A stretch of DNA of 64,000 nt from Gordius sp. MW1 (taxonomy: Eukaryota > Nematomorpha > Gordioida > Gordea > Gordiidae): NCBI GenBank assembly GCA_964036665.1, contig OZ038530.1, positions 16,080,001 through 16,144,000 on the forward strand, read 5' to 3'. A program made the position numbers and the translations under genes. Positions 34,030-46,300 of this stretch are shown here, piece by piece. The notes under the pieces were generated by a model. The model did no database searches. It worked only from the letters and a program-made list of their open reading frames with translations, and had not been told where the DNA came from. The first letter of the stretch is position 1. Each line of letters opens with the position of its first letter.

Positions 34030-36337
34030 CGTCAAGTTACCCCTTCTTCACTAATATTGCCTTGGCTTTGCTGAACATACGTTCTATAGGAGCACTTGGA
34101 GGTATAGGAGTATTGTGTTTGATGAACAAATTCTTGAGTGAAGTAAATTGTTGGAATATATCCAAAGTTGTATCAGTGGATTTGAGAAAATCCTGAAAGT
34201 TGTTTTATGTTCTTTGTTATTTATTTCGAAAAAATCATCAAAGTCTTTTCGTTAATAGACTTCTTTTTCTTCCACGCCTGTCGTAATTTGACTTTCAATT
34301 AATCGAATAATTCTTTTTAGTATAGGTTTGTTTTCATCTTGATAGCACCAACTGAAATTTGTTTTAAATAAAGGGTTGAGAATTGCTGCTGCAATAACAT
34401 TATCGTCATATAAATTTGGGAGTCTTTTTAAATACAAATATTAAGTAAAAGTTTATTACATATATAAAACCTTCTTTCAATCTTTTGTATAATTGAATTC
34501 ACTAATGGTTGGCAAATATCTAAATCACACAACTTTTTTAATTTCTTTATTAGTACTGTTATTGTTGGTAGAAGATATCCTAATTCAACGGATTTATCTC
34601 CTTCCAAAATGCGCAAAGATTTAGCTAATGGTTTCTTAACCCATAAATTGATATGTAAATTTATAAACAGCTATTATATCTGCTTATAATGTTAAACTTA
34701 ATAAAGAATACTCATGAATAAATACTCTTTCTTCTTCTTTGAAGCTAGATAAGCCTATTTCATCAAACAGATCATACAAATTTGATTTTTTGTTATCAAG
34801 CAATTTATTTAATAAATTCACATCCTCATAATAACTATTCCACCTAGTTTTATTTGAGGTAATTAAATATATTCCAATTTTTTCTTTATATATATCAGCC
34901 AACCGAGTGGACATATTTTGCTTATTCCACAAATTTTGGCATTTGTTAAATGTTGAACGAAATATTTTTTAAAATTGTTATTCAAAAATGCTTCCTTGAT
35001 ATCAACACTGGCTACCAAATTAAGATAATGACAAGCACAGCGCCCATGTTTTGGCAAATGTTCTGATTCTTCTTCAGGACAATTACTTATTATATCTTTA
35101 ATATCCACCCACACTCTCTAAATCTTCATCTTGTTCCTGAACATCAGAATGTATTGTCCCTTTTTCATATACCCAATAACATAGGCTTTATTTTTTTAAG
35201 AAAAAATTATTACCTAAAGGCTTTTACAAAATTGGATCCATTGTCAGTAATGGTTTGAACTTTGTTGTGAATTTTAAATTGCTATGTACATCAAGATGTT
35301 CTTAGCAATCACATCATAGGTTTGCTTTCCTTGTATCCTTTTAAGACACAATCCAATTGATTTTCTCTCTAAGGTGCTTTGATTAATCCAGTGTGCTGTT
35401 AAGCCTATATAAGCTCTAAATAAATTAGAGTATAAAAATATTAGACTTTTTATAAATCGTTACCTTCTACCAGTACTCCAGCAGCGTATATAATCATTCA
35501 ACAAAAATCAACTGACAAAAGTCTATGAATATTTAACGAAAATGCTCCTCGAGAAGGGTTTACAGAGACGAAAACTGTATTATAACAAGAAATTATGATT
35601 ACATTCCCCATACAAGTAATGTTTATAATTATTATATCTTATCTTCATAATAGCTTATCCAAACTATAGATCTATTGATATGCTCAGGTTTCTCAACCTC
35701 TACAAACCAAAATTGGTCAGATCAAGATTGGTCAGGATGGTTAGGATTAGTGTTTTAGGTCGGGGTTTTAGGTTAGGGTTAGATGCACACATTTCAAACG
35801 ACAAATGCATTTCCGTAGACATTTATTTGTTTTTTGCTTTTTTGTCAAATGCAACTGAATCCTCCAGCAGTCAGCTGTTGTACAAATAAGCTAAGCGTCA
35901 GCACTATGCATTTCTTTTTTGATTTTAGCAATTAACTTATTGAACCTACAAATGATTCTAGATGTCAATGTCTGTCGACACATGACATCAACAGGAGATT
36001 TTGAGAAAGCACTTAGTAGCTTTCTAAAGGATGGATTATCCACAATTGAAAGAGGCTGAATTGTGTTCATGACATAATTCACCAAGGCTTCTTCCCGACT
36101 TACCTCTTTAGTAAAGTTCACAATATTTTTTAGATTTATCTAAGACTTTCTTTTTCTTATTGTCATTTGTAAGCTTTTGTAATGTACTATTATGAAATCT
36201 CTATAAATTTTTTATTTACTTAATTATTAAAAAAAATAAGTAACAAGATTACCTTTAGATGCCTAGTCAAATTGAAACAAGATCTAGAAGAAGTCTTGAG
36301 TTTAGCATTGCATAAAAGACATTGCACCTCAAAAAAA
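34030..36337 (-). pseudogene. BED-zinc-finger hAT transposase, broken
   Basis: Minus-strand fragments appear in the correct order. VQCLLCNAKLK...FNLTRHLK (36253-36330) is a BED finger. VMNTIQPLSIVDNPSFRKLL lies at 36121-35891. YIGLTAHWINQST with GKQTYDVIAKNIL lies at about 35420-35280. LPKHGRCACHYLNLVASVD is at about 35060-35000, TSNKTRWNSYYEDVN at about 34860-34815, and IERMFSKAKAILVKKG, the dimerisation block, at about 34095-34045. Several frame changes and an unrelated stretch near 35430-35890 interrupt it. The exon half with the BED tryptophan (GNWLSIDN) is now at about 50780-50810, across the insert. It is inactive, and the family is the ZBED-like hAT group. Confidence 0.88.
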
Positions 36338-36597
36338 CTCGGGCCTTCGGCCCTCGTGGGAAGGGGAGTAGGGGGGGGGGGAAGGGGAGTAGGGGCAGGG
36401 AAGGGGGGCGACTCTTCTATACTCCGTATAAACGTAGCATATTTGCTATGCAATTTATGGGCGAGAAAGGTAGGAAGGGGCGAGAATGCCTATAGGGGGG
36501 TATTAAATGCAAAATAATTAGTTATAGACCCTTGTAGTGGAGGGCATAGGGTAATTATCAATGTTAACCAATTCAAAACGAAAAAAAATTTCGATTT

Positions 36598-36720
36598 ATT
36601 TGGCCAATGGTCATTTTTTCCATGGGTCAGTAGCCTGCGGACGATCAAAAAGTCATATTATCAATGATATTAACAAGAACAAAATATTAATTTGATTTTA
36701 AAAAAAAATAAAAATTTTGC
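36598..36720 (+). repeat. CCAATGG...CCATTGG unit, leftmost copy
   Basis: One unit with TTGGCCAATGGTCATTTTTT, an imperfect CCATGGG partner, GTCAGTAGCC and GCGGACGATCAAAAAGTCAT. The preceding GTGGAGGGCATAGGGTAATT block recurs in direct orientation at about 46540. Confidence 0.8.
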
Positions 36721-36800
36721 CCTCTCCCGAGCTTGAACCCGGGATATCCAGGTCACCCTGTTTACAAGCCGTGCGCTATAACCCGTCACACCATGCTGGT
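36719..36800 (-). pseudogene. tRNA-Thr(TGT)-like relic or SINE head
   Basis: The minus strand carries an A-box-like TGGTGTGACGGG and TATAGCGCACGG, a loop CTTGTAA with anticodon TGT, and a B-box GGGTTCAAGCTCGGG, in tRNA order and spacing. The acceptor stem does not pair and the anticodon stem has mismatches, so this is not a functional tRNA. A T-rich stretch follows. Confidence 0.45.
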
Positions 36801-37369
36801 ATTAAAATAGTAGAAGTTATTATGTTATTTATATAGATAAAGAAATAATAAAGGTCTGTTTTATGTTTAGAAAATCAATATATTTCATCGGTCAGTAGCC
36901 AGCGGACGGTCAAAAAGTCAAATTATCAATGGTATTAACCAGGCGCGTAGCCAGGATTTTCTCCGGGGGGGGGGGGGGGGAAAAATTTCCAAAAATTTTT
37001 TTTTGGGGGGGGGGGGGGGGGAAATTTCCAAAAATTTTTTATAACATTTTTATTTCAACATTAAAATTATAAAATTTGGTATAAAACATAAAGAAAGTCA
37101 TGATAAATAATTTAATATTTTCTTTTTCCCAGCGTCATCTGTGTTGAAGCTTAAATATATATTGTTGAAACTCCGATTACAAAAACACGAAAAGACTAAA
37201 CTAAATAACTAAGAGCGATTTTGTGTATATAGGGTAAGATCGCGTGATGGTGGGGTGATACGCGTGATGTTGATTAGAATTTGAATACGACCGCGCAGTA
37301 TGCAGTTTATAACATCTCCTACCCCTTAAGTTATTCCATATCTTTCTATAGGTTTTCGGATTCGTGTAG

Positions 37370-38050
37370 ATCGCCGGACCGTCCCAAAAATGCCCTCTAC
37401 TTAAGTCCTCACTTTCAAAATGAGGTTATATCGATTTGTAATGACCTAATTGTTAAAAAAAAATAGTCAATCAAATAAACAAATCTCCCTTCTTCACAAT
37501 TCTTTGTGATGAATCTGGGATTTAACAAATGTCCATGTGTGCTCGATATATTGACTCTTCTACATTAACAATAAAAGAAGATTTTTTACAGTTTGTGATA
37601 CGACTGGAAGAGGGCTAGGCGACTTAATTATAAAGAGCATAAAAGATCTTAATATAAATATAAATTTGTTAAGAGGTCAGGGATATGATGGAGCCAGAAA
37701 TATGAGTTGAAATGTTGTCAGAAATTTAAGATAAATCAAATAAAGAGAAATTGAAGCAAGCTGGTATGATCACGATGTTGCAACAGAAGCTGCAACTTCA
37801 AAGCACTTAGATCTTCAGCAAGTTAGACAATTAGCAGAAACTTTAGTATTAGTAGTCGAACCTAAGGCTAAGTTGTATGATTTTGAACTTAAGAAACAAG
37901 TTTTGGCAAATTTTTAAATAATATTACCTCTGAATCTTGCCAGAAACGCGAATGAAAATAAATTATAGAAGGATTTCGTCCAACTCTTCTTTACCTATTA
38001 GCTTTTATATAAGAAATACTATGTCAAAAAATAGATGAAATAGATTGGCC
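37370..38050 (+). pseudogene. Inverted, deleted copy of the transposase gene
   Basis: The plus strand reproduces several blocks of the minus-strand transposase gene in order: ALYLSPHFQNEVISICNDLI (about 37390-37450), the ARYIDSS...KEDFLQFV and GRGLGDLIIKSIKD region (about 37530-37650), WYDHD (about 37760), and AKLYDF near 37870. Segments between the blocks are deleted and the frame is lost. It is roughly 690 bp and lies head-on to the functional gene about 50 bp away, so a transcript through both would fold back on itself. Confidence 0.85.
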
Positions 38051-38099
38051 CTTTTTATAACATTTTCCTTTCAACATTAAAATTAAATAAAGAAAGTTA

Positions 38100-41000
38100 T
38101 TATAAAATAATTTTATATTTCCTTTTTCCCAGCGAAAATATCTCAAGAACTTCATCTGGAGTGGGAGCTAATTCCCGATGAATCGCTAAAAGGGCCAATC
38201 CATTTAATCTATTTTTCGACATAGTATTTCTTATATACGTTTTAAGCCTCCTCAATGTTGAGAAACTTCTTTCATTGGTGCATGTAGTGATAGGAAGACA
38301 AGCTAACAGGTAAAGAAGAGTTGTGATGTTGGGTAAAGATTCCAATATTTTATAACCTGATAGGGCGTCCAAGGAATTCTTTGGACGAAACTTTTCTGAC
38401 GTCTGAGACAACGCCATATACCATATGTTGAATTCTGCTATGAGATCTTCATTAGTCCCTTGGAGATCATTGGAATAAAACTCCCATAGAAAGTTTATTT
38501 TCATCCGCGTTTCTGGCGAAACAATCAAAGAATTTGAAGGAAATAATATTTGGAAATTTCCCAAAACTTGTTTCTTGTCCACGAACCGTTCATTGAGTTG
38601 TAGAATGAACATATCGAGCAAAGGTATAAAAATAGTTATTTTGTAATAATCCTCAATGGATTCAGTTAAAAAATTACTTCGACAAGTTTGCTTCTTTGCA
38701 TATCGAGGTTTCTTAAGGTCAAAATCATACAACTTAGCCTTAGCTTCGGCTACTAAAAAAATTTCCCGAAACTCTTCATCAACGTTGTTTCTTATTAATT
38801 TCATTTGATTTACTAAAGCTTCGGCTAACTGTGTGACTTGCTGTAGATCTAGGTCCTTTTTTTGCAATTGCTTGCATAATAAGGACGTATAGCCAAAGAG
38901 TTTATTTAGGCATAGAAGGGAAATAATAAATTCACTTTGTCGTAATGCAGTGAGCAAAGTTGCAGCTTCTGTTGCAGCATCGTGATCATACCATGTAGAT
39001 ATCTTTTCCAATGCTGGATATATAGCATCTTGAAGCAAAATGTGTGTGGAAACAGCTTCGTGCCGTGATGCCCAACGGGTGACACACACTTGCTTTAATT
39101 TCTCTATATTGGGTTTATCTTCCATTTCTGACAACATTTCAATTAAAACTTGATGACGTTTAGAATATTTAAACAGATCATATACTTTGGAAACAATACC
39201 CATGCAATTCCGTATAGTAGGAAGGGTACAGGCATCTGAAAGTGCCAAATTTAATGAATGTGAAGCACAATGTACATACAATGCCGTTGGGTATGTTTTC
39301 AAAATATAGGCCTGGACGCCGTTGAATTTTCCACTCATATTTCTGGCTCCATCATATCCCTGACCTCTTAACAAATTTATATTTATATTAAAATCTTTTA
39401 TGCTCTTTATAATTAAGTCGCCTAGCCCTCTTCCAGTCGTATCATAAACTGGCACAAACTGTAAAAAATCTTCTTTCATTGTTAATGTAGAAGAGTCAAT
39501 ATATCGAGCACACAGGGACATTTGTTGAATCCCTGATATATCAGTAGATTCATCACAAAGAATTGTGAAGAAGGGAGATTTGTTTATTTGATTGACTATT
39601 TTTTTAACAATTAGGTCATTACAAATCGATATAACCTCATTTTGAAAGTGAGGACTTAAGTAAAGGGCATTTTTGGGGGGATTTTTCAAATAATCAAAAA
39701 GTAGTGGGTCACCATTAGCACGGTACCTTAAAATAGCCCTAAAATTGCCATCATTATTATCATGCACATCTAAATCAAGCGCTCCAGAGTCTTTGTGGCC
39801 TCTTAATGCCAATCCTTGAATTCCCAAGGCCAAAATCGCTTCAATGATTGGAGCTAACTTTCTACGATTTTCTTCAGCCTGAATTTTTCTTTGTGTATCC
39901 AACTGATTAATGACGCAAAGTTTTTTCCCGGTTCTAATTTGTGTTAAAGATAAAATTGTTTTCAATGAACCCACGTGATATGAATTCCTTTGGTGAATAT
40001 TAAAACATTCACTAGCATCCTTCCATCTTCGAAATGGCTTGGCAACTAGAGCCTTTAGCTTTTGGTTTCCATTTATTCCACCAAATCTTGGACCAAAAAG
40101 TACACATGCTTTGCAAAATGCCCCGTTTTCCTTTGGGGAATATGCGAGCCAGCTCCATCTCTGGAACCAGGAGTGTTGAAATTTAAGTTTTTTAGATAAA
40201 GCATCCCGAGGAAAATTGAACGAAATAGGAGGTTGGTAAATCTTATCATGTAACGATAGCTTATCATCTTCCTCCTCAATATTTTGATTATTTAAATATA
40301 AACATATGTCATAGGGATAGGGGAATGGGTCACTTGAATCTAAAATAATTAATTTTATTTAAAAAAATTAAATTAGAAAATCAACTCTACATTAATTTAA
40401 AGATAAAGAATATGTATAATTAAAACTTATTATACCTTTGGTTAATGAAGGTATAGGTACAATTTCTTTATCTTTGTTTACACTTCTTCCTGCAATTAAA
40501 AATTTAACAAAATTTAATTCAATACAAAATTTGAAATAACAGTTATATTTAAAATTCAAAATTAGATTAAAAACATTAATCTATTTTTTTTTACCTAAAC
40601 TCGAATTATCACTTTCAGACTCAATATCTAATCGACCCACTTCACTATTTTTTTTTTAAATGCTGCAATAAAAATTTTAAAATGAGTATTAAAACGTTTA
40701 ACTTATTGACAATATTTAAATATTTTATTTAGGCTTAAAATTTCACCTTCATAAGGTCCTATAACTGGTTCATCGTCTTCTTCAAAATCTCTTGTTTTTT
40801 TTCTTCGATTCCCTTCAATCAAAAAATTCAAATATAATTTAAAAACTTTGAAATAAATGTTATATTTAAAATTATAAACATTAATTTATTTTACCTAAAC
40901 TTGAAACTTCGTCAACTTCTATCGATTCAAACTCCTCCACTGTTTCATTAGTAACAATCTTTTTATTATTTCTTTCATTTGCTAAATAGATTTTTAATAA

Positions 41001-43107
41001 TAAATATGAAATAAATCTTGAATGTCATAAAAACATAAAACATGTTGAGCTAATACACTCCCTCCACAAAAACAAAAATAAAGTTAAGTAATATAAAAAA
41101 ATAAATTCAACATTAATTTAATTTATTTTACCTAAACTTGAAATTTCGTCAACTTCTATCGAGTCAAACTCCTCCACTGATTCATTAGTAACAATCTTTT
41201 TATTATTTCTTTCATTTGCTAAATAAATTTTTAATAATAAATATGAAATAAATCTTGAATGTCATAAAAACATAAAACATGTTGAGCTAATACACTCCCT
41301 CCACAAAAACAAAAATAAAGTTAAGTAATATAAAAAATAAATTCAACATTAATTTAATTTATTTTACCTAAACTTGAAACTTTGTCAACTTCTATCAATT
41401 TAAACTCCTCCACTGATTTATTAGTAACAATCTTTTTATTATTTCTTTCATTTGCTAAATAAATTTTTAATAATAAATATGAAATAAATCTTGAATGTCA
41501 TAAAAACATAAAACATGTTGAGCTAATACACTCCCTCCACAAAAACAAAAATAAAGTTAAGTAATATAAAAAAATAAATTCAACATTAATTTAATTTATT
41601 TTACCTAAACTTGAAATTTCGTCAACTTCTATCAATTTAAACTCCTCCACTGATTTATTAGTAACAATCTTTTTATTATTTCTTTCATTTGCTAAATAAA
41701 TTTTTAATAATAAATATGAAATAAATCTTGAATGTCATAAAAACATAAAACATGTTGAGCTAATACACTCCCTCCACAAAAACAAAAATAAAGTTAAGTA
41801 ATATAAAAAAATAAATTCAACATTAATTTAATTTATTTTACCTAAACTTGAAATTTCGTCAACTTCTATCGAGTCAAACTCCTCCACTGATTCATTAGTA
41901 ACAATCTTTTTATTATTTCTTTCATTTGCTAAATAAATTTTTAATAATAAATATGAAATAAATCTTGAATGTCATAAAAACATAAAACATGTTGAGCTAA
42001 TACACTCCCTCCACAAAAACAAAAATAAAGTTAAGTAATATAAAAAATAAATTCAACATTAATTTAATTTATTTTACCTAAACTTGAAACTTTGTCAACT
42101 TCTATCAATTTAAACTCCTCCACTGATTTATTAGTAACAATCTTTTTATTATTTCTTTCATTTGCTAAATAAATTTTTAATAATAAATATGAAATAAATC
42201 TTGAATGTCATAAAAACATAAAACATGTTGAGCTAATACACTCCCTCCACAAAAACAATAATAAAGTTAAGTAATATAAAAAATAAATTCAACATTAATT
42301 TAATTTATTTTACCTAAACTTGAAACTTTGTCAACTTCTATCAATTTAAACTCCTCCACTGATTTATTAGTAACAATCTTTTTATTATTTCTTTCATTTG
42401 CTAAATAAATTTTTAATAATAAATATGAAATAAATCTTGAATGTCATAAAAACATAAAACATGTTGAGCTAATACACTCCCTCCACAAAAACAATAATAA
42501 AGTTAAGTAATATAAAAAATAAATTCAACATTAATTTAATTTATTTTACCTAAACTTGAAGCTTTGTCAACTTCTATCAATTTAAACTCCTCCACTGATT
42601 TATTAGTAACAATCTTTTTATTATTTCTTTCATTTGCTAAATAAATTTTTAATAATAAATATGAAATAAATCTTGAATGTCATAAAAACATAAAACATGT
42701 TGAGCTAATACACTCCCTCCACAAAAACAATAATAAAGTTAAGTAATATAAAAAATAAATTCAACATTAATTTAATTTATTTTACCTAAACTTGAAACTT
42801 TGTCAACTTCTATCAATTCAAACTCCTCCACTGATTTATTAGTAACAATCTTTTTATTATTTCTTTCATTTGCTAAATAAATTGTTAATATAAATATATA
42901 TTATAAAATAAACCTCAACTTAAAAAATCCATGGTATATATATGATATGATGTTGAACACAAATAAGAGAGACATTTAGATATTATATTAAGTTAAGAAA
43001 AAAAGGTCAGAAAAATAATAATTTTTTAATATTATTTTATATTAATAAAAAAAATTAAAAAATGAAGTTTACTTACTGAGTTTTGTAAAGAAATTACGAA
43101 TATCCAT
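38100..43107 (-). CDS. hAT transposase (TTF zinc finger, DUF4371, dimerisation domain)
   Basis: Exon model: 43107-43077 (MDIRNFFTKL, a start typical of ZMYM1-like hAT proteins); nine 87-nt exons between 42872 and 40895; 40812-40747; 40662-40595; 40489-40436; 40339-38100. All internal exons but one are phase 1 at both ends. Exon 40662-40595 is 68 nt, one short in a poly-A run; skipping it leaves an open frame of 1,057 residues. The large last exon starts with a TTF-type finger (FQHSWFQRW, NGAFCKACVLF). Next come the catalytic region with CDESTDISG, HCASHSLNLALSD and RWASRHEA, then TNERSFSTLRRLKTYIRN of the hAT dimerisation domain. The enzyme would bind the element's ends in the nucleus and catalyse excision and reinsertion. 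The N-terminal repeat region adds about 261 acidic residues, far longer than usual linkers. Confidence 0.92.
40891..42885 (-). repeat. Nine tandem 236-237-bp intron-exon units
   Basis: Units start (donor side, TTACCTAAACTTGAA) at 40891, 41128, 41364, 41601, 41838, 42074, 42310, 42546 and 42782. Each has an acceptor TTTATTTAG, an 87-nt exon and a donor GTAAAATAAA. The encoded peptide is close to NERNNKKIVTN[E/K]S followed by VEEF[D/K][S/L]IEVD[E/K][I/V]SSLG. All nine exons are free of stops. Intron portions are as similar as the exons, showing recent amplification of the whole unit. Confidence 0.95.
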
Positions 43108-43439
43108 AATTTGAATTTTGAATTGGGTGGGAATGAAAACGAATGTATGAAGGAAAGGAACTAACACAAACGCTACCACTTATCTCAATATTTAATTATT
43201 ATATAATTTAAATTTGCGTCAAAAGGTCGTGAAATAAAATTTTCAACCAACATAAAACTTAATTTCAATTAGGGGGGAGCGAAACACTAATTTTTTCCAA
43301 TTTTTACAAAAAAAAATCCGGGGGGGGGGGAATTTCCCGTTTCCCCCCCCCTGTCTACGCCACTGGTATTAACAAAAACATAATATTAATTTAATTTTAA
43401 AAAAAAAATTAAAATAAAAAATCCTTTTAGTTTTAAAAA

Positions 43440-43600
43440 AGGGCTAAATTTTGAAACTACCCGCCCGATTCGCTCAAAACTTTAACCGTAGGTGCCCAGG
43501 GCGGCCAGGGGTAAAATAGCCATTTCAGATTCCTAAAATACCTTTTCGTTTGGAAAATATCGCACATTTCTCGGCCACACGTGAGGTGTAATATCTATAA
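43440..43600 (-). repeat. Decayed piece of the CTAGCTGACCCGGC repeat
   Basis: Minus-strand similarity to the 3' half of 25673-27051: GGGCGGCCAGGGGTAAAATA and CCCGCCCGATTCGC correspond to inverted blocks near 26270-26310 and 26950-27000. Confidence 0.65.
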
Positions 43601-43969
43601 CCCCGTAGAAAATTTTATTAATTATATAAACTTACGCGCGCCATCTAATAAAGTACAATTCGTGTTTTAATAGTTTAATAGTAGATTGAATTTAATTAGA
43701 AAGAACGGGCTATGATTATACCTTTGAAGGAGGTTTCGAATTTTGTGTTAGTTTCTATCAATATATTGTATCGTAAATTAGAATCTAATACCTATATTTA
43801 TTAACTATTACTTTTTAGGTTTTCTATGAAATCACAATCCAATTAAATGAAATATATTAACCCAATAAAAAAATATATATGCATTTATATGGTTAAAAAT
43901 ATATATTACATAGTTGGCTGTCTGTTAGACCATCTATAATAAATTTTTAGGTTTTATATAAAATTTGGC

Positions 43970-44480
43970 CAATGGTCATTTATTTTCATTGGTCGGTACC
44001 AACAGATACTCTATAAGTCAATGATAGCCAAAAAAACGGGAAAAAAATTTTTGATGCTCACTTTGGCCAATGGTCATTTTTTTCCATTGGTCAGCAGCCA
44101 GCGGACGGCCAAAAAGTCATATTATCAATGGTATTAACAGGAACAATCATAAGAGTCAAAAAAAAACGGAAAAAAAATTTCGATTCACAATTTGGCTAAA
44201 GGTCATTTTTATCCATTGGTCAGCAGCCAGGACACGGTAAAAGTGGATATAAATTCATAAGAGTAAAAAAAAACGAAAAAAAATGTTCGAATCACATTTT
44301 GGCCAATGGTCATTTTTTTCCATTGGTCAGCAGCCGACACGGTAAAAGTGGATATAAATTCATAATATTCAAAAAAAAACGAAAAAAAAAAATTTCGAAT
44401 CACATTTTGGGCAATGGTCATTTTTTTCCTTTGGTCAGCAGCCAGGACACGGTAAAAGTGGATATAAATTCATTTACAAT
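43970..44480 (+). repeat. Five tandem CCAATGG...CCATTGG units
   Basis: Units of about 105-120 bp begin at about 43969, 44063, 44193, 44301 and 44410. Each has GGCCAATGGTCATTTTTTTC, then CATTGGTCAGCAGCCA, then either GCGGACGGCCAAAAAGTCAT or GACACGGTAAAAGTGGATAT, then a poly-A/AAAACGAAAAAA tract. CCAATGG and CCATTGG are inverted, so each unit holds a small hairpin. ORFs here are by-products of the repeat. Confidence 0.92.
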
Positions 44481-44529
44481 TTCCGTGGTGATTTTCTTTG
44501 TCGGTTGTAAAACTTAAACATGGTAACAA

Positions 44530-45600
44530 CACATGCGTTATTATTAAAAGGACGAGATGGACAGGACTATATGGTAACTTAAGTGAGCACATGTGGCCTT
44601 TTCAAAGAGTATAAACAGAAACTTACGATTTGCTATCCCCCCCCCCCCCTTTTTTAAAGTAAGTTGTTGAAAGGCAATATTTTAATCTTTTATTTTATCA
44701 ATCATTAGAAATAGGAAATGCAGATATTGTGATTTTAATCAAGTAATTAAATCCTTTGAATACATAAAGGCTAGTTTTATTAGTTTTGATAACACAAAGA
44801 CTAAATGTTAATATGTTTGGGAGTAATTTGTTATTGATAAGTTTTTAAGTCTAGCAATGGATAAATGTCATGAAAAGATTAAATTCTTACAAAAATGTTT
44901 GATCTAAGCAAATCATCATGTATCATTAAACAAATTTAAATTTTGGAAGTAAACATATTAATTTTTATTACATTTAAAATTTATTAACCTATAACATCGT
45001 ATAAAATAGACTAATTATTAAATTCCACAATACAATTTTTCCTCCTAGTTTCACTACTTTCTTTACAAGATTTAACTTAAATTGGTGAATTAAAGTAAAT
45101 GCTACAGAGGGAAATTTAATACATCAGAAATTTAGAACAATTTTCTATAGCACATTGATTGAGCTTTTTATTGGTAAAACATGGAGTTAACTAATTGTTA
45201 TATGCATTCTAGAATTATAAAAATATTTATTACATTAAGAACATTGTAATAGAGCATTAAAAAAGTTATACCAAGTAAATCACAAATCTAAAATATACCA
45301 AGTAAATCACAAATTTAAAATAAAAACTTACATGTACTATAGTATTTATTCATATATGAGATTACGATATGGAATTATAACAACCGGACAATAGTAATGT
45401 ATTCAGAACCAGGAAACATATGTAACATAAAAAAGGATAATATTTTTAAAATGACATATGGATGTATGTATGTACGTATTGTGTCTAGTCACGTGCTTAG
45501 TAAGGCTTTTTGTAATACAATAAAATATTTACGACCGCGCATTTAAAAATGTCCAGGTATCATAATGATATCTCAAATAATTTACAGGTGCTAAATTAAA
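44530..45600. other. Spacer between CCAATGG arrays
   Basis: AT-rich sequence with a C12 run near 44640 and a short direct repeat (ATACCAAGTAAATCACAAAT) at about 45270 and 45295. No coding sequence was recognised. Confidence 0.4.
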
Positions 45601-45609
45601 ACTTTTTTA

Positions 45610-46300
45610 ACCACATTTTGGCCAATGGTCATTTTTTTCCATTGGTCAGCAGCCAGCGGACAGTCTATAAATACATAAGAGTCAAAAAAAAACGAAAAAA
45701 AAAATTTCGAATCACATTTTGGCCAATGGTCATTTTTTTCCATTGGTCAGCAGCCAGGACACGGTAAAAGTGGATATAAATTCATAAGAGTCAAAAAAAA
45801 CGAAAAAAAATTTTCGAATTACATTTTGGCCAATGGTCATTTTTTTCCATTGGTCAGCAGTCAAGTCACGGTAAAAGTGGATATAAATTCATAAGAGTCA
45901 AAAAAAACGGGAAAAAAATTTTTGAATCACATTTTGGCCAATGGTCATTTTTTTTCATTGGTCAGCAGCCAACGGACGGCCTAAAAGCCATATTATCAAT
46001 GGTATTAACAAGAACAATCATAATAGTCAAGTAAAAAACGAAAAAAATAATTGCGATTCCCATTTTGGCCAATGGTCATTTTTTTCCATTGGTCAGCAAC
46101 CAACGGACGGCCTAAAAGTCATATTATCAATGGTATTAACAAGAACAATCATAATAGTCAAAAAAAAATAATTGCGATTCACTTGGCCAATGGTCATTTT
46201 TTCCATTGGTCAGCAGCCAACGGACGGCCAAAAATCTTATTATCAACGGTATTAACAAGAACAATCATAAGAGTCAAAAAAAAACTCCGGTATTCGAACC
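45610..46300 (+). repeat. Six tandem CCAATGG...CCATTGG units
   Basis: Copies begin at about 45619, 45721, 45828, 45936, 46067 and 46184. The last ends in AAAACTCCGGTATTCGAACC, the complement of a tRNA T-arm/B-box-like word (GGTTCGAATACC). Confidence 0.92.

Larger units (their letters stand above)
36940..43365 (-). mobile_element. Apparently complete hAT element
   Basis: A 6,426-bp element with ends CAGGCGCGTAGCCAGG and, inward from the right, CAGTGGCGTAGACAGG. It has a perfect 8-bp duplication GTATTAAC (36932-36939 and 43366-43373). Long G runs sit just inside both ends. It interrupts a CCAATGG repeat unit. On the minus strand it holds a multi-exon transposase gene (43107-38100) and, beyond the stop codon, an inverted, deleted copy of part of that gene. 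Confidence 0.95.

Noticed and set aside
36272..36517. 81-aa plus-strand glycine-rich ORF
   Set aside because: Antisense to the BED finger and a G-rich repeat tract. The cysteine pattern is on the minus strand.
40891..42885. CRISPR-like regular repeat spacing
   Set aside because: The repeats are 236-237 bp, with no short repeat/unique spacer pattern, in a eukaryotic transposon with splice sites.
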